A stretch of 64,000 nucleotides of DNA. It comes from Mercenaria mercenaria. Lineage: Eukaryota; Mollusca; Bivalvia; Venerida; Veneridae. This document shows, piece after piece, positions 12,901 to 22,144 of this stretch. Every line of letters starts with the position of its first letter. Position 1 is the first letter of the stretch. The notes under the pieces are model-generated. The model made no database searches. It was not told the DNA's origin and saw nothing but the letters and a program-made list of their open reading frames with translations. Location: the NCBI RefSeq assembly GCF_021730395.1, contig NC_069377.1:71059501-71123500 (forward strand), in the 5' to 3' direction. The translations under genes were made by a program, and so were the position numbers.

Positions 12901-15900
12901 GATTTTTTTAATTTTAAGGAAACATTTAAGAATAATCTGGCAGGTGAGATGGAAAAACAAAGGAGTGAGATGGAAACAGCATTAAAGGAACAGAAAGAGA
13001 AATATGAGGTTAGCAAGGTTACAGATATTGAAAAAACTTAGAGGCACTAGCCTCCAGATGTTGGCTTAAAATGATCTTTCTTAGAAATTGAAGTTTGGTC
13101 ATATTATAAACTTGAGAATATGAGTTTTTTTTTCTAAACTATTTTAGAAATGCCAAATCAAGAAAAGAAAAACATTCCCAAATAAAGAGTCGAACCTGGG
13201 CCATGGCGGCAATAAAATTTTTCCTGCATTCTTGACCAATACAAGACGGAGGAATACGTACTGAATGGCTGTTAAATATCTCTTTTGGACATAAATTTCT
13301 ATATTTCAAAGTTTATAGTTATAAATTGAATGGAATGTTTTCATTCTTCTAAATAGATGATACCATAAAATCCACAAAGATTAGTCTCCCTTTAATAAGA
13401 ATTATAATAATTACACAGTGATTGTATTCATTTTTGCTTTTGTGCTTGTGCAAAGAGTATGCATTTTTACTTGTCATATAATTATTTTCATGATTGTAAA
13501 ATGCTAATTAATGCCTTCAGAGACAGGAATTCAATGAAAACAAGACATTGATTTTGAAAAATGAGAATTTTTCCTAGCCATGATTCATGTTGCATGGCTC
13601 TTCTCTGACAATGTCCAAAATGTTTGTCTAGGATAACAGTGAAATGAAAATGCATCTGTTTGCCTCCCAAAATTCTCATGGAGGTGCTTAGAATTGCTGA
13701 TGTCCGTCTGTCTGTCCTGATGTCAGACTGTCCAGCATTTATGTTAAGTATTTGACCTATAGTCATGAAACCTGATAGGATCACTATTCGGTATATGTAG
13801 TTTCGTTTGGGACCCCCTTGAGTAATAGCAGAGTTGTGGCCAAGAAGGGCTTAAAAGTTTGTGTCATGCATATCTCAGAAAGCTATTTATCATGGGCAAT
13901 TATGGAGCTGGTGTTCCAGTTGGGATTTTGCCCAGTAAGACTGGAGTTGTAGCAAATGACTTAGTGAACAAAATGCATAAAGGGCCTAAATGTTGTTTCC
14001 CATGTGTGTAAAAAAATATTTGACTAAGGGTCATCATATTTTTAGGCATATAAGTGTTATTTGGGATTTTCTCCCTCTCTCTCACCCCCACCCTCTCCCC
14101 CTACCTTACCCCCACCCTCTCCCTCTCTCAACCCCACCCTCTCCCCCTACCTCACTTAAAAAAATTTTTACTGCTTCAGTTTGTTGTATATTATGTTTCA
14201 TGATAGTGTCTTGGCCTCCTTAATGGAAGTTGTATTATAAAGTATAAATTTTGTTTTTCTCAATTTCTTTCATGAAATACATTTATAATTACCATCAAAG
14301 AAACAAAAGAGAATACACTCATTCTGCCTTAGATCTTAAAGTGAAAGTAGCTAAGTGCCATGAACAAATATTTCAAGTAAAAGTAGCAAAGTGCCATGAA
14401 CAAATAGTTCAAGTAAAAGTAGCAAAGTGCCATGAACAAAGTTGCAAAGTGCCATGAACAAATAGCAAATTATCAACATTATAGCTCTCCAGTGAGATCC
14501 TAGATATACTTGCACTTCCAGCTAAAAGTTGATACTATAGACATTCAGCAAGAAAGTCAAATTAAATTTACACTTCGGCCTTTATTATACTAATTTTCCA
14601 AAAAAACTACTGATTCATGACATAGAATTTAATTAACATAATTATTTAGTTTTATGAATACAGTGTGTTTTATTTTGACAGGACCAGTTACATGAAGCTC
14701 TGAAACAGGAGCGAACAAACTCAAAAGAATCTGTGCAAGAAACTGCTCAATGTGTCAAAGATGACATGAACCAGTATCTCAAACAACAAAGGGAGGTAAT
14801 AATGGGTGATCTTAGCTTGTCTTGATTATTTCTCACAGAGTTACTTTTTAGATAGGAAACAATGAATGGCTGAGTACCATCATGAAATGTATGCTTTAGC
14901 CGTTTATAAATAAGAAATATATACTCGAAAATTTATCTTTGCTATTAAAACATTTTTGCACCAGAATTTGTCTTCATGAAAACAGCAACATTAATTATAT
15001 TGAAGAGAAAAATATATTGCTTGTATAAATGGATTGTTTCAAATTTTGTGATATTTCTGTTTTCTGATGTGTATTATGCTACCTGAATATTATTACTTGA
15101 AGATTGTCAAATATAATTATTCAAGGTTACGTTAAAATCAGGTTTTGCAAGGGTTTTGCTGTTTCACTATACACTGTGTTTGCAGAAATAAATACTTGAA
15201 ATAATGAAGGTGCTACTACCTATATAAATAGTAACAGACCAGGCAGATAACCTGCTTCATAGTACAACTTAGAAACTTCCAGTGGTAAGGTTGCATACTG
15301 TGACTGGCTATATACCCAGACTGGTTATATACCTAGACTGGTTATATACCTAGACTGGTTATATACCTAATTATTGTCAAGCCCGCTTGCAGAAGTGAAG
15401 ACATAGTCATCCAAATGACTGGTGTATGTGCATTAGTTAGTGTGTGCGTGTGTCCGTCCATCCAGATTTTTTTGTCCGGATGATGACTTTGACATGCATG
15501 GAGCAATCTTGTTCATATTTGGCATGAATGTTTATCTCAATGAGACGGAGTTCCATGCTTAAACCCCAGGTTCCTATCTCAAAGGTCAAGGTCACACTTG
15601 GAGATCAAAGGTCATTTCAGATCATGTCTGGGCCATAACTTCGACATGCATGGAGCAATCTTGTTTATATTTAGCAAGAATGTTTATCTCAATGGGATGG
15701 AGTGTCAGGCACAAACCCATGGTTCATATCTCAAAGGTCAAGGTCACACTTGGAGGTCATAGGTCATTTCAGATCTTGTCTGGGCCATAACTTTGACATG
15801 CATGGAGCAATTTTGTCGATATTTGACATGTATATTTAACTCAATGAGACAGAGTGTCATGCGCAAACCCCAGGTTCCTATCTCAAAGGTTAAGGTCACA

Positions 15901-17075
15901 CTTAAGAGTCAGAGTTCATTTTAGAGCTTGTTCTGGTCATAACTTTGAAAAGTATGGAGTAATCTTTTTTCTGTTTAGTTCACCTCCATTGGATAGAGTG
16001 TCATGTGCAAAATCCAGGTCCCTACCTCAAATGTCAAGGTCACACTTAGGGTTTAAAGGTCATTTTAGAGCTTGTCCTTGCCATACCTTTGACACATTGA
16101 ACTATCTTATTTTTATTTGGCAAAATTGTTTGCCTCAATGAGACTGAGTGTCATGCGCAAACCCTAGGCCCCTGTCACAAAGGTCAAGGTAACACTTAGG
16201 GGTCAGAGGTCATGTAAGACATTAATTAGGGCATAAGTTTGAAATGCATTGATCAGTCTTTTTTTATTTGCCAGATCCCTTTTGTTGTGGACTTGTAATT
16301 TGTTTTAAGAATAACTTCCCTTTGTTATTACTATAAATAGCTTATTTGTATCTTTTTTTTATTACTGGCCGTAGGGAAAAACTGAGACCACTTTTCTGAG
16401 GTACAACATGAAAAGTACTTCAAATTTTTAGGTGCATTTTGACATATCTGTACCTGGTTAGGATTTTTCTGTGGACTTTGATTTTTTTTTTGTGGAAATT
16501 AGATTTTTTTTAGAATTACTTTCCTTTGTTGTTCCTATTAATAGCTTATTTTGTAACTTTTTATTATTGGCCATACAGAAAAAGCAACATCACTTTTCTG
16601 TGGTACAACATGGATGATACATCAAATGTATAGGTGTATTTTGACCTATCTCTACCTGGTAAAGATTTTTACATGGACGATTGTGTACATTAAATAACTT
16701 TAGTTTGGGTCAAGGTATTTAAATGAAACTTGTTTTAATTAGCTGAAATGTTCAAGTCATTCAGGTGGTGTGTCAACAAATAATGGGCTTGACATTGTTG
16801 CCATTTGGGCTGCAATATTCTAGTTAGCAGAAAAGAGGAAAGAATTTTTCTGTATGTACCAATGTCACTTTCATAGGTAAGCCATCTTGAGTGGTAGTAA
16901 AATGACAGGCTTTGTCTCTGCTGAATTTCAGGCTGACCGGTCAACACAGAGGCGACAGTTGGCAAGTTTGGATTTATTTCTGGAAAGTGCAAGACACCAG
17001 TTGTCATTGTTAATGGACAATAACTCCAGTGTTGATATAGATATGAACAAAGAAACAGGCAAAGACCAGTCATGA
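753..17075 (+). CDS. CCDC91: CCDC91 (p56) orthologue, C-terminal ten exons, 5' end outside window
   Basis: CCDC91 is a coiled-coil accessory protein that binds GGA clathrin adaptors at the trans-Golgi network (family knowledge). The exons are 753-953, 4129-4569, 6189-6290, 8683-8868, 10052-10144, 11131-11199, 11667-11753, 12919-13008, 14682-14795 and 16932-17075, about 507 codons, ending TGA at 17073. Every internal junction is phase 0 with GT/AG ends. Recognition rests on two blocks I recall from human CCDC91: HEKQLEELRQAGHETLSIVV in the fourth exon, and the C-terminal RRQLASLDLFLESARHQLS in the last. The first two exons are low-complexity and acidic; from the third to the ninth the protein is charged heptad coiled coil. 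The N-terminal acidic-phenylalanine GGA-binding motif of the family is not in the window. With at least 507 residues it is longer than the human protein (about 441), mostly through the second exon. Orthology is confident; the first listed exon is less certain. Confidence 0.88.
1068..1127. repeat. 30-bp direct duplication
   Basis: Two adjacent 30-bp units beginning GCACACTCTG and ending GGTCACAGTTG, in the intron after the first visible CCDC91 exon. Confidence 0.75.
1330..1536 (+). mobile_element. Bivalve palindromic MITE, copy 1
   Basis: A non-autonomous repeat of about 200 bp starting TTACCCTGCTGG and ending AGGCTAAAGGTTAA. It has a central imperfect palindrome around CAGCCTGCA/TGCAGG and the phrase CAGTGAACACCCC. 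It matches copies at 11824, 12186 (inverted) and 34616. Its ends (TTAACCCTTACCCTGCTAAA and its complement) are inverted repeats. Confidence 0.8.
1810..1965 (+). repeat. Degenerate unit of the AAGGTCAAGGTCAC tandem-core family
   Basis: A single diverged unit (CACGCAAAATCCAGACC, then TTACACTTAGAGGTCAAAG, then TATAACTGTTTTA, then ACTTGGCACA) corresponding to the core units at 38300-39020. No termini are visible. Confidence 0.6.
2231..2874 (+). mobile_element. Tandem-core element, AGCTCGACTATTC hairpin family
   Basis: It begins with a hairpin (CTCGACTATTC / GAATAGTAGAG), continues with a GCGTCC-rich tract, then about three units of roughly 160-170 bp (TTAAGTTTTTGTATGTAAGC to TATGCCCCTTTTTC), and ends with CGACAGCTCTTGTT. 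It has no coding capacity. The layout resembles the bivalve 'pearl' type of non-autonomous elements. Confidence 0.75.
3418..3800 (+). repeat. Two degenerate tandem-core units in CCDC91 intron
   Basis: Two diverged units with AAAGGTCAAGGTCAAAC, then TATAACTTTTTTATGC, then a shortened second unit. Same family as 1810-1965 and 38236-39119, but without recognisable ends. Confidence 0.5.
4129..4569 (+). CDS. CCDC91: CCDC91 large exon, disordered acidic region into start of coiled coil
   Basis: These 147 codons are phase 0 at both ends (acceptor AATTTCAG, donor GTGACT). The segment is rich in Asn, Glu and Ser and holds three loosely repeated Glu-Asn phrases (LEVENTSQPR, RVENENVPSQR, LDTDNISNA). 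It ends in a charged helix, EVSERDALLQRANEEKEAL, which begins the coiled coil. Most of the extra length relative to the human protein lies here. Confidence 0.8.
5165..5241 (+). mobile_element. 3' end of a LINE or SINE with (TTAC)n tail
   Basis: TTAAATAAAGTC followed by five copies of TTAC at 5222-5241 is typical of the microsatellite 3' tail of non-LTR elements. The upstream part is too short to classify. Confidence 0.45.
5951..6038 (+). mobile_element. Short inverted-repeat MITE, copy A
   Basis: An 88-bp sequence with ends ACCAGTCTCA and TGTGACTGGT and internal CTGATTGGCTG and GACCAATGGCA. An inverted copy lies at 8917-9000 in a later CCDC91 intron. Confidence 0.55.
6189..6290 (+). CDS. CCDC91: CCDC91 coiled-coil exon
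   Basis: Thirty-four codons, phase 0 on both sides, acceptor TTTACAG and donor GTATAT. The peptide is heptad-like (EIEKQLSENSRLSEDLARAQ), consistent with the start of the family's long coiled coil. Confidence 0.85.
6701..7345. repeat. 22-bp minisatellite, about 29 copies, in CCDC91 intron
   Basis: Tandem array with consensus GTTGTTAGTTACTTGYAGGGAA (22 bp, Y is C or T). Units vary mainly at TAG/CAG and GTTAG/GTGAG/GTCAG. Higher-order alternation (GTTAG with GTCAG) is visible at 7000-7150. The array decays towards 7350, where a transposon interrupts it. Confidence 0.95.
7354..8130. mobile_element. PIF/Harbinger-like MITE inserted at end of minisatellite
   Basis: The ends CAGGGTTTATC and (complement) CAGGGTCAGTTTTTATC form imperfect terminal inverted repeats. 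They are flanked by TTA at 7351-7353 and 8131-8133, the 3-bp target duplication typical of PIF/Harbinger. Minisatellite-like sequence (GTTGCCAGTTACTTGC) resumes just after 8133, so the element split the array's tail. There is no transposase ORF. Classification rests on the TSD and termini only. Confidence 0.55.
8683..8868 (+). CDS. CCDC91: CCDC91 signature coiled-coil exon
   Basis: Sixty-two codons, acceptor TTTCAG, donor GTAGGT. It encodes HEKQLEELRQAGHETLSIVV followed by EEYKCLLNST, which aligns without gaps with the most conserved stretch of vertebrate CCDC91 (LEDMRKAGHEALSIIVDEYK). This exon identifies the gene. Confidence 0.93.
8917..9000 (-). mobile_element. Short inverted-repeat MITE, copy B (inverted)
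   Basis: Reverse-complement counterpart of 5951-6038 with shared CTGATTGGCTGTT and GACCAATGGCA blocks and GTCTCAGACTC / GAGACTGA ends. Confidence 0.55.
9001..10051. other. CCDC91 intron, no recognised feature
   Basis: AT-rich intronic sequence. I see no exon, repeat family or RNA gene here apart from the polypyrimidine tract and acceptor at 10051. Confidence 0.5.
10052..10144 (+). CDS. CCDC91: CCDC91 coiled-coil exon, similar to the next exon
   Basis: Thirty-one codons with donor GTAAGC, phase 0 at both ends. The start KEEFDSLQEEERKKNEEK closely matches the start of the following exon, suggesting tandem exon duplication within the coiled coil. Confidence 0.88.
10497..10691 (-). mobile_element. 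tRNA-derived SINE with 15-bp target site duplication
   Basis: On the minus strand the head has a Pol III A box (GGTCTAGTGGATAAGG) and B box (GGGTTCGAGCCCC), followed by a tRNA-unrelated body ending ATCGAGCTAAAACAAA. The copy is flanked by perfect 15-bp repeats ACATAATATATAATT at 10482-10496 and 10692-10706. It is an insertion, not a functional tRNA gene. The intact TSD suggests a fairly recent copy. Confidence 0.92.
11131..11199 (+). CDS. CCDC91: CCDC91 short coiled-coil exon
   Basis: Twenty-three codons (EEFDALLAEERIKCEEK and onward), acceptor ATTTCAG, donor GTTTGT, phase 0 at both ends. It shares the EEFDxLxxEERxKxEEK pattern with the preceding exon. Confidence 0.85.
11667..11753 (+). CDS. 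CCDC91: CCDC91 coiled-coil exon
   Basis: Twenty-nine codons, acceptor TTTACAG, consensus donor GTAAGA. Almost every residue is charged or helix-forming (KEQEATSKEIEKVIEEEQ), which matches the Glu/Lys-rich coil of the family. Confidence 0.88.
11824..12016 (+). mobile_element. Bivalve palindromic MITE, copy 2
   Basis: Same family as 1330-1536 (TTAGCCTGCTGGCAGCAAG to AGGCTAAAGGTTA). It lies 170 bp from an inverted copy within one CCDC91 intron. Confidence 0.8.
12186..12399 (-). mobile_element. Bivalve palindromic MITE, copy 3 (inverted), near-complete ends
   Basis: The best-preserved copy. Ends are TTAACCCTTACCCTGCTAAA and CAGCATGATAAGGGTTTAA. A near-perfect central palindrome, GATCTTGATCAGCCTGCACA / TGTGCAGGCTGATCAAGATC, could fold into a long hairpin. 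Confidence 0.85.
12919..13008 (+). CDS. CCDC91: CCDC91 coiled-coil exon
   Basis: Thirty codons (ETFKNNLAGEMEKQRSEMET and onward), acceptor TTTTAAG after a T-rich tract, donor GTTAGC, phase 0 at both ends. Confidence 0.85.
14046..14158 (+). repeat. Pyrimidine-rich low-complexity tract
   Basis: Imperfect CTCTCCCCCTACCTCACCCCCACC repeats (positions 14071-14155) in a CCDC91 intron. They give a Pro-rich open reading that is composition only. Confidence 0.7.
14340..14463. repeat. 36-bp tandem repeat, about 3.5 copies
   Basis: Units containing AAGTGCCATGAACAAAT and TCAAGTAAAAGTAGC, the last one shortened. Confidence 0.85.
14682..14795 (+). CDS. CCDC91: CCDC91 coiled-coil exon before the conserved C terminus
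   Basis: Thirty-eight codons, acceptor TTGACAG, donor GTAATA. The end, VKDDMNQYLKQQRE, matches the position and pattern of the human segment TRDELIEYIKEQKR just upstream of the terminal block. Confidence 0.9.
15301..15370. repeat. 17-bp tandem repeat, four copies
   Basis: Repeated AGACTGGTTATATACCT directly upstream of the tandem-core element beginning at 15375. Confidence 0.85.
15375..16794 (+). mobile_element. Tandem-core element with TGTCAAGCCC terminal inverted repeats
   Basis: It starts TGTCAAGCCCGC and ends GGGCTTGACA, so the termini are inverted repeats. The core holds about five units of roughly 150 bp (GACTTTGACATGCATGGAGC, TCTCAATGAGACGGAG, AAAGGTCAAGGTCACACTT). A 3' module (TTATTTGCCAGATCC, then GGCCGTAGGGAAAA, then GTACAACATG) is present twice, at 16262 and about 16500, and also occurs at 21478 and 24468. 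It lies in the last CCDC91 intron and has no ORF of its own. Confidence 0.7.
16932..17075 (+). CDS. CCDC91: CCDC91 terminal exon with stop codon
   Basis: Forty-seven codons then TGA. RRQLASLDLFLESARHQLS corresponds to the conserved human C-terminal block RSLSSLELFLSCAQKQLSAL. AATAAA hexamers at 17258 and 17398 are candidate poly(A) signals. Confidence 0.92.
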   Translation, partial: ADRSTQRRQLASLDLFLESARHQLSLLMDNNSSVDIDMNKETGKDQS

Positions 17076-17089
17076 TCACTGAAGGTTGT

Positions 17090-17410
17090 GAATTCAGTAA
17101 TTGGTGTGATTTCAGTGGAGGGGTGACTTTAGTAATGTGATAGGTGTGGCTTCAGTGGAGGGTGTGGCTTCAGTCATGGGTGTGGCATCAATGAAGGATG
17201 TAACTTCTCATCTACTTGTAAATCCATACTGCAGCCAATGTTACTTGAGACAGGATGAATAAATGATAATATTTTCAATACTTCTGTAAATATAGGTCAA
17301 GATTTATGAATGCATTTATTTTGCTTCAAAATGTTAAAGGGATAAGTTGTACCATCAGTGGATTAAATGCGGGCTATTAGCAAGCTGTGCTTATATAATA
17401 AAAGGATACA
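17090..17410 (+). other. CCDC91 3' UTR with GGTGTGGCTTCAGT repeats and poly(A) signals
   Basis: After the stop codon, GTGTGRCTTCAGT-like phrases recur between 17101 and 17190. AATAAA occurs at 17258 and 17398. The exact cleavage site cannot be read from the sequence. Confidence 0.55.
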
Positions 17411-17439
17411 GATGACATTATTACACCCATTTTTATTAT

Positions 17440-18640
17440 TTTGTAAATTTGTCATAGTCATAACATTGGCCGGTCTGGCGTCCATTGTCTGTCATCCTGT
17501 GTCTGTCGTCCTGCGTCAACATTTTTACTTAGACATCTTCTCCTCTGAAGCTGCTGGTCAGAATTACACCAATCTTCATCAGAAGTATCCTGGCATGGAC
17601 CTCTATTAAACTGGATCAAATGGTTCAGCTTGGTCCCTTTTAGGAGTCACCAAAGCTAAAAATAGATACAATCTGTTGTGAACCACATGATGGATCTCAC
17701 CAAACTTGGTCTATAATATCCTTGTAAGGTCCTCTCCCAAGTTTATTCATATGGTTCCACTTAGCACCTTTTAGGGGCCCAAAAGCTAAAACCTTTACAC
17801 AACTTCTTCTCGTGGATCTTCATCAAACTTGGTTTGTAGCATGCTTGTTTTACCCTCTTTCATTTCTTTTTCAGTTGATTCCCCTTGACCCTTTTTAGGG
17901 ACTGCCAGAGCAAAAAATAGAAACAATTCTTCTCATGAACCACTAGATGGATCTTCTTCAAGCTTGGTCTGAAGCACCCTTGTATGGTTCTCTCGTAAAT
18001 ATGTTCAAATGGTTCTGCTTGGCCCCTTAAAGGTGCTGCCAGAGCATAAAAGAAAAACCTTAAAAATGACTTCTTCTCATGAACCACTAGATGGATCTTC
18101 TCTAAACTTGGTCTTTATTAACCTTGTAAGGACCTCTTTCAAGTTTATTAGAATGGTTATGTGTTGCCCCTTTTATGGGCTACCAGAGCTGGAAATAGAA
18201 AATCCTTTAAAAACTTCTTCTAATGGACCATATGATGGATCTTCACCAAAGTTGGTCTGTAGCATACTTGTATGATCCTGTCTAAATTCTATTCAAATGG
18301 TTTCACTTGGCCCCTCTTAGGGGCTGCCAGACCTTAAAATAGAAAAACCTTTAAACAACATTTTTTATGAACCACTTGATGGTTCTTCACCCAATTTGGT
18401 ATGTAGCATCCTTGTATAGACCTCTTTCATTCCACTAAGTCGTTTGAGTGGCTGTCAGGTCTAAAAATAGAAGAAAAAAACACATTGAAATGACTTTTTC
18501 TCATGAACCACTTGATAGATCTTCAACAAACTTGGTCTGTAGCATCCGTTTTTGATTCTCTCCCAGATTCTTTCAAAAGGTCTCTTGCAGGAACTGCCAA
18601 AGTATAAAACTCTTCAAACAACTTCTTCTAATGAACTACT
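17440..18640 (+). repeat. Tandem-core repeat, about seven units of roughly 150 bp
   Basis: Repeated units built from CTTCTCATGAACCACT, GATGGATCTTC, AACTTGGTCTGTAGCAT, CCTTGTA and GGCCCCTTTTAGGGGCTGCC. It is preceded by a GTCTGTCATCCTGTGTCTGTC tract. The ends are less clear than in other elements here. Confidence 0.7.
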
Positions 18641-20700
18641 TAAATAATTTCTTGTTATCGTTCATGAGGCAGTGTCTAATGATATATAATCAATGTGAAA
18701 TAGTTAAGATCAGGTCAAACATTTATGAACATGTGTGGGAGAGTAAATTCCTTTCTCATATAGTTATGGCCTCAGATTGACCTGAAAAATTCTGCCTGTA
18801 TAGATCAGTGACATCTCGCCACAGCAGGTGTAGTAAATCAGTCAGTGACACGTTTCTGTCCCTGTGTTTCTCAATTATAAGTTTTCTTCATTAACTGTGG
18901 AAGTAACTATAGCAGGCTGTTTCTAGACTGACAGGTTGGTTCAATCATCAGTTGAAAATGTGCTATTTTAGAGTTAAATTTTACTTCCAAAATAACCATT
19001 CAGCCAGGGAACAAGGCTAAATGATCAGTATGGTTTAACATGATTATGAAATTTTATTTCCACATTTAAAGGGGATAGGGTAGTGTTAACATGTCTAATT
19101 AAAGTAAGTGGTTTTACAAGCTTGTGCATTATACATTTGAGATACCCAACATTGATAAGGTTTGATAAATGGAGAAATGTATAATAAAAACTTAGAACAG
19201 TTTGCTTTTTTTCTTTATAGGCTTAAGTAGCAATTTTAGTAAAGCAGTACATAATCTTATATTAAAGCTACTTGCCCACAGTTTGGGTGAAATTCTTTTA
19301 CATGTTCATTTTCACTAGGTTTGGCATAGAATGTGTATATAACACTGAAAAATGATAAAGTGGATGAAAATAAAAATCAGATATTGGTAAAAATGCAAGA
19401 AGAATGTACATTTTCTGCATTATTTCAAAAGCATTGCAACAGTTTACTACCTTTTGCACAATATTTTTTGCTATATATAACAACATTGTGCAAAAATGTT
19501 ATCAATAAGTTTGTACCACAAGTCATTTCAGAGTTTTGCAAGAAATTAGTTTATCCTTAAAATGTGTGGGTTAGTCCCTTTAATCACAGACATTCCTAAA
19601 ATCAACCAATGCATTCTTTCTAAATGGGCTGTTTTGAATTATTCTACAATTTTTAGTAGCAAAGATAAATTTCTTTGTTTGATGGTCCTTGTAGAAGTGT
19701 ATTTAGACTTTATATTACATGGGAGAATCTCAGAATTTGTTTAAGCTCCACCTTGAAAATATTTCATTGATATTGTGTTTGATAAATAACAGGGAAATGA
19801 ATACTTTGCAAGTTCCAAATGGTCATATATTACAGATGATTTCTACAGCTTAAATCCCTTGCAGACCTCAGCCAGTCTGTTCAAAAGAACCAATGAAAAC
19901 AGTAGATCATAGGGTGAAAATTTATAATAATGTAACTGTCCTTAAAATACTAGATAAAATTTCCAGAAACACCAAATATGTGTGGGGAGATTCAGTATGT
20001 GACAAAAATTACTTTATACATATCTTTTTTGGTAAGAATGGTTAAGGTTTCAATTATGCTAAAGATGATTTTTCATAGGAAAATAAAATTGCTAAAACGT
20101 AACTGTAGAAACAGTTTTTAAACTTGCAAGGACAAAAGTTAAAGATCCATCTTTGGTGAGCGACTTAGGCCCAATTGGGCCTTTTGTTAAATGTAGTGGT
20201 AATTAATAAGCCGCCTTAGCCATACATTTCTATTAGAAAACTCAGAAATCAGAATGAATTGGAAAGTTTATTTCTTTTCTACAAAGTCCAATATTGTGAA
20301 GTCATTACTATTTGTGGGGAAACTAATTTTGATGGATTTTGTGTTTGAGTTAAACTATGAAATCAAATACCAACAAATAGGGAAAGTTCCCATTCATTTT
20401 ATGTTGATAAGACAAATTACAAAAGTTTATATTACCATGAAATGGACGTTTTGACTGAAACCAGAAAATGTGGTGCCCACAAAGTTGTCTAGTTTTACGG
20501 TATGTGGATATAGATCAGGCAAGGGAAATGGTCATAAATGACTGCTGTAATGAGACAGGTGATTAATACAGAATTTTTCCAAATCTTTTTTTACTTTATT
20601 TAATGTGGTTTAACATGAACTGTTGTGAATTTTGTAAAACTTTAAAAGTGTCACTTAGTGACTACTAATATTTTAAGAGGAAACCTTATTTGCTAATGTT
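18641..20700. other. Intergenic, nothing recognised
   Basis: AT-rich sequence with short chance ORFs only. A possible repeat end (GGTGAGCGACTTAGGCCC then TTTTGTTAAATG) at about 20155-20190 resembles the 3' end of the tandem-core elements. Confidence 0.45.
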
Positions 20701-20713
20701 TTGCTTCAGTTTT

Positions 20714-21784
20714 TAGCTCACCTGTCACATAGTGACGGGGTGAGCTTTTGTGATTGCCCTTCGTCTGTCATCCGTCCGTCCACAATTTCGTGTCTGCATG
20801 ATAGTGGTTTCATTTCTGATTTTATTTTAACCAAACTTGCACACAACTTGTATCACCATAAGATCTTGGTTCCTTTCTTGAACTGACCAGATCCCATTAT
20901 GGGTTCCAGAGTTATGGCCCCTGAAAGGGCCAAAATTAGCTATTTTGACCTTGTCTGCACAATAGCAGCTTTATTTATGATTTGATTTTTACCAAACTTG
21001 CACACAACTTGTATCACCATAAGATCTTGGTTCCTGTCTTGAACTGGCTAGATCCCTGTATGGGTTCCAGAGTTATGGCCCCTGAAAGGGCCAGAATTAG
21101 CTATTTTGACCTTGTCTGCACAATAGCAGCTTCATTTATGATTTGAATTTAACCAAACTCGCACACAACTTATATCACCATAAGATCTCGATTCCTTTTT
21201 ATACGCCCAAAGGGATGTATTATGTTATCGCCCCGGTGTCCGTCTGTCTGTCTGTTGGTTAGCAATTTCCCTTCCGCTCTGTAACTCTTGAACCCCTTGA
21301 AGGATTTCAAAGAAACCTGACAGAAATGTTCACCTCATGGAAACGATGTGCAGAGCGCATGTTTCGGATGGCTCACTTCAAGGTCAAGGTCACACTTAGG
21401 GGGTCAAAGGTCATATGACTTTGTTTTGTGTGTATATTGCTCTGCATTTGCGTTGCATTGCAGTGCTCTTGTTTTTATTTGGCAGAACCTTCTTTTGTTC
21501 ACTTACAATAATTTTTTTTTAATTACTTCCCTTTAATGTTACTTTAAATAGCTTATTTAGTAACTTTTTTATTATTGGCCGTAGGGAAAAACCGAGACCA
21601 CTTTCCTGTGGTACAACATGGATGGTACCTCTAATTTATAGGTGTATTTTGACATATCTGTACCTCTTAAATTTCAACTATATTTTCTCATGATTCTTTT
21701 GATCTTGATTATTTTTTGACCTTCTTGTCCTTAAGTGCAATGATGACAGGTGAGCAATATAGGGCCATTATGGCTCTCTTGTTA
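20714..21784 (+). mobile_element. Tandem-core element, AGCTCACCTG hairpin family, composite copy
   Basis: It starts AGCTCACCTGTCACATAGTG followed by GGTGAGC, giving a hairpin, then a short CCGTCCGTCC tract and about 2.5 units of 161 bp (ACCAAACTTGCACACAAC to TTGACCTTGTCTGCACAATA). At 21199 a second family (TACGCCCAAAGGGATGTA) begins inside it. It ends with the shared 3' module and GGTGAGCAATATAGGGCC then CTCTTGTT. Confidence 0.75.
21199..21478 (+). mobile_element. Nested tandem-core element, TACGCCCAAAGGGATGTA family
   Basis: A hairpin start (TACGCCC / GGGATGTA), then GTCCGTCTGTCTGTCTG, then one core unit with CCTTGAAGGATTTCAAAG and TTCAAGGTCAAGGTCACAC. It interrupts the 161-bp array of the surrounding element. 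Confidence 0.6.
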
Positions 21785-22144
21785 TAATATCTATACAGTT
21801 AATAAACATTGTTGTACATTACTGCATTATGAAACAAAATTTCAGCTTTTTAATCTGTTTTTGCTTGGGGTTTGGTTGTCAATATGTATTTTTGTTAATT
21901 CTCTTTTTAACAGAAATATGCAAATTTTTGACTACTTTGTAATAATTATGTGTTTTAGCACTCATCTTCTGTTATTGTTTAAGATTATATACATTCATTG
22001 CAGGTAGTTTGAACTACAATTCTTGTATGAATTATAAATAGATTATTTTTGTAGGAAAGGAGGTTTCAGATGTGCAATACATTTTCTAAAAATACCTAGT
22101 TTCTGTGGTTTCTAAACTCACTTTCATTTTTTTGAGGTGCTAGC

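Noticed and set aside
13990-14223. Pro-rich ORF
   Set aside because: Composed of a CCCCCAC/CTCTCC low-complexity tract in an intron.
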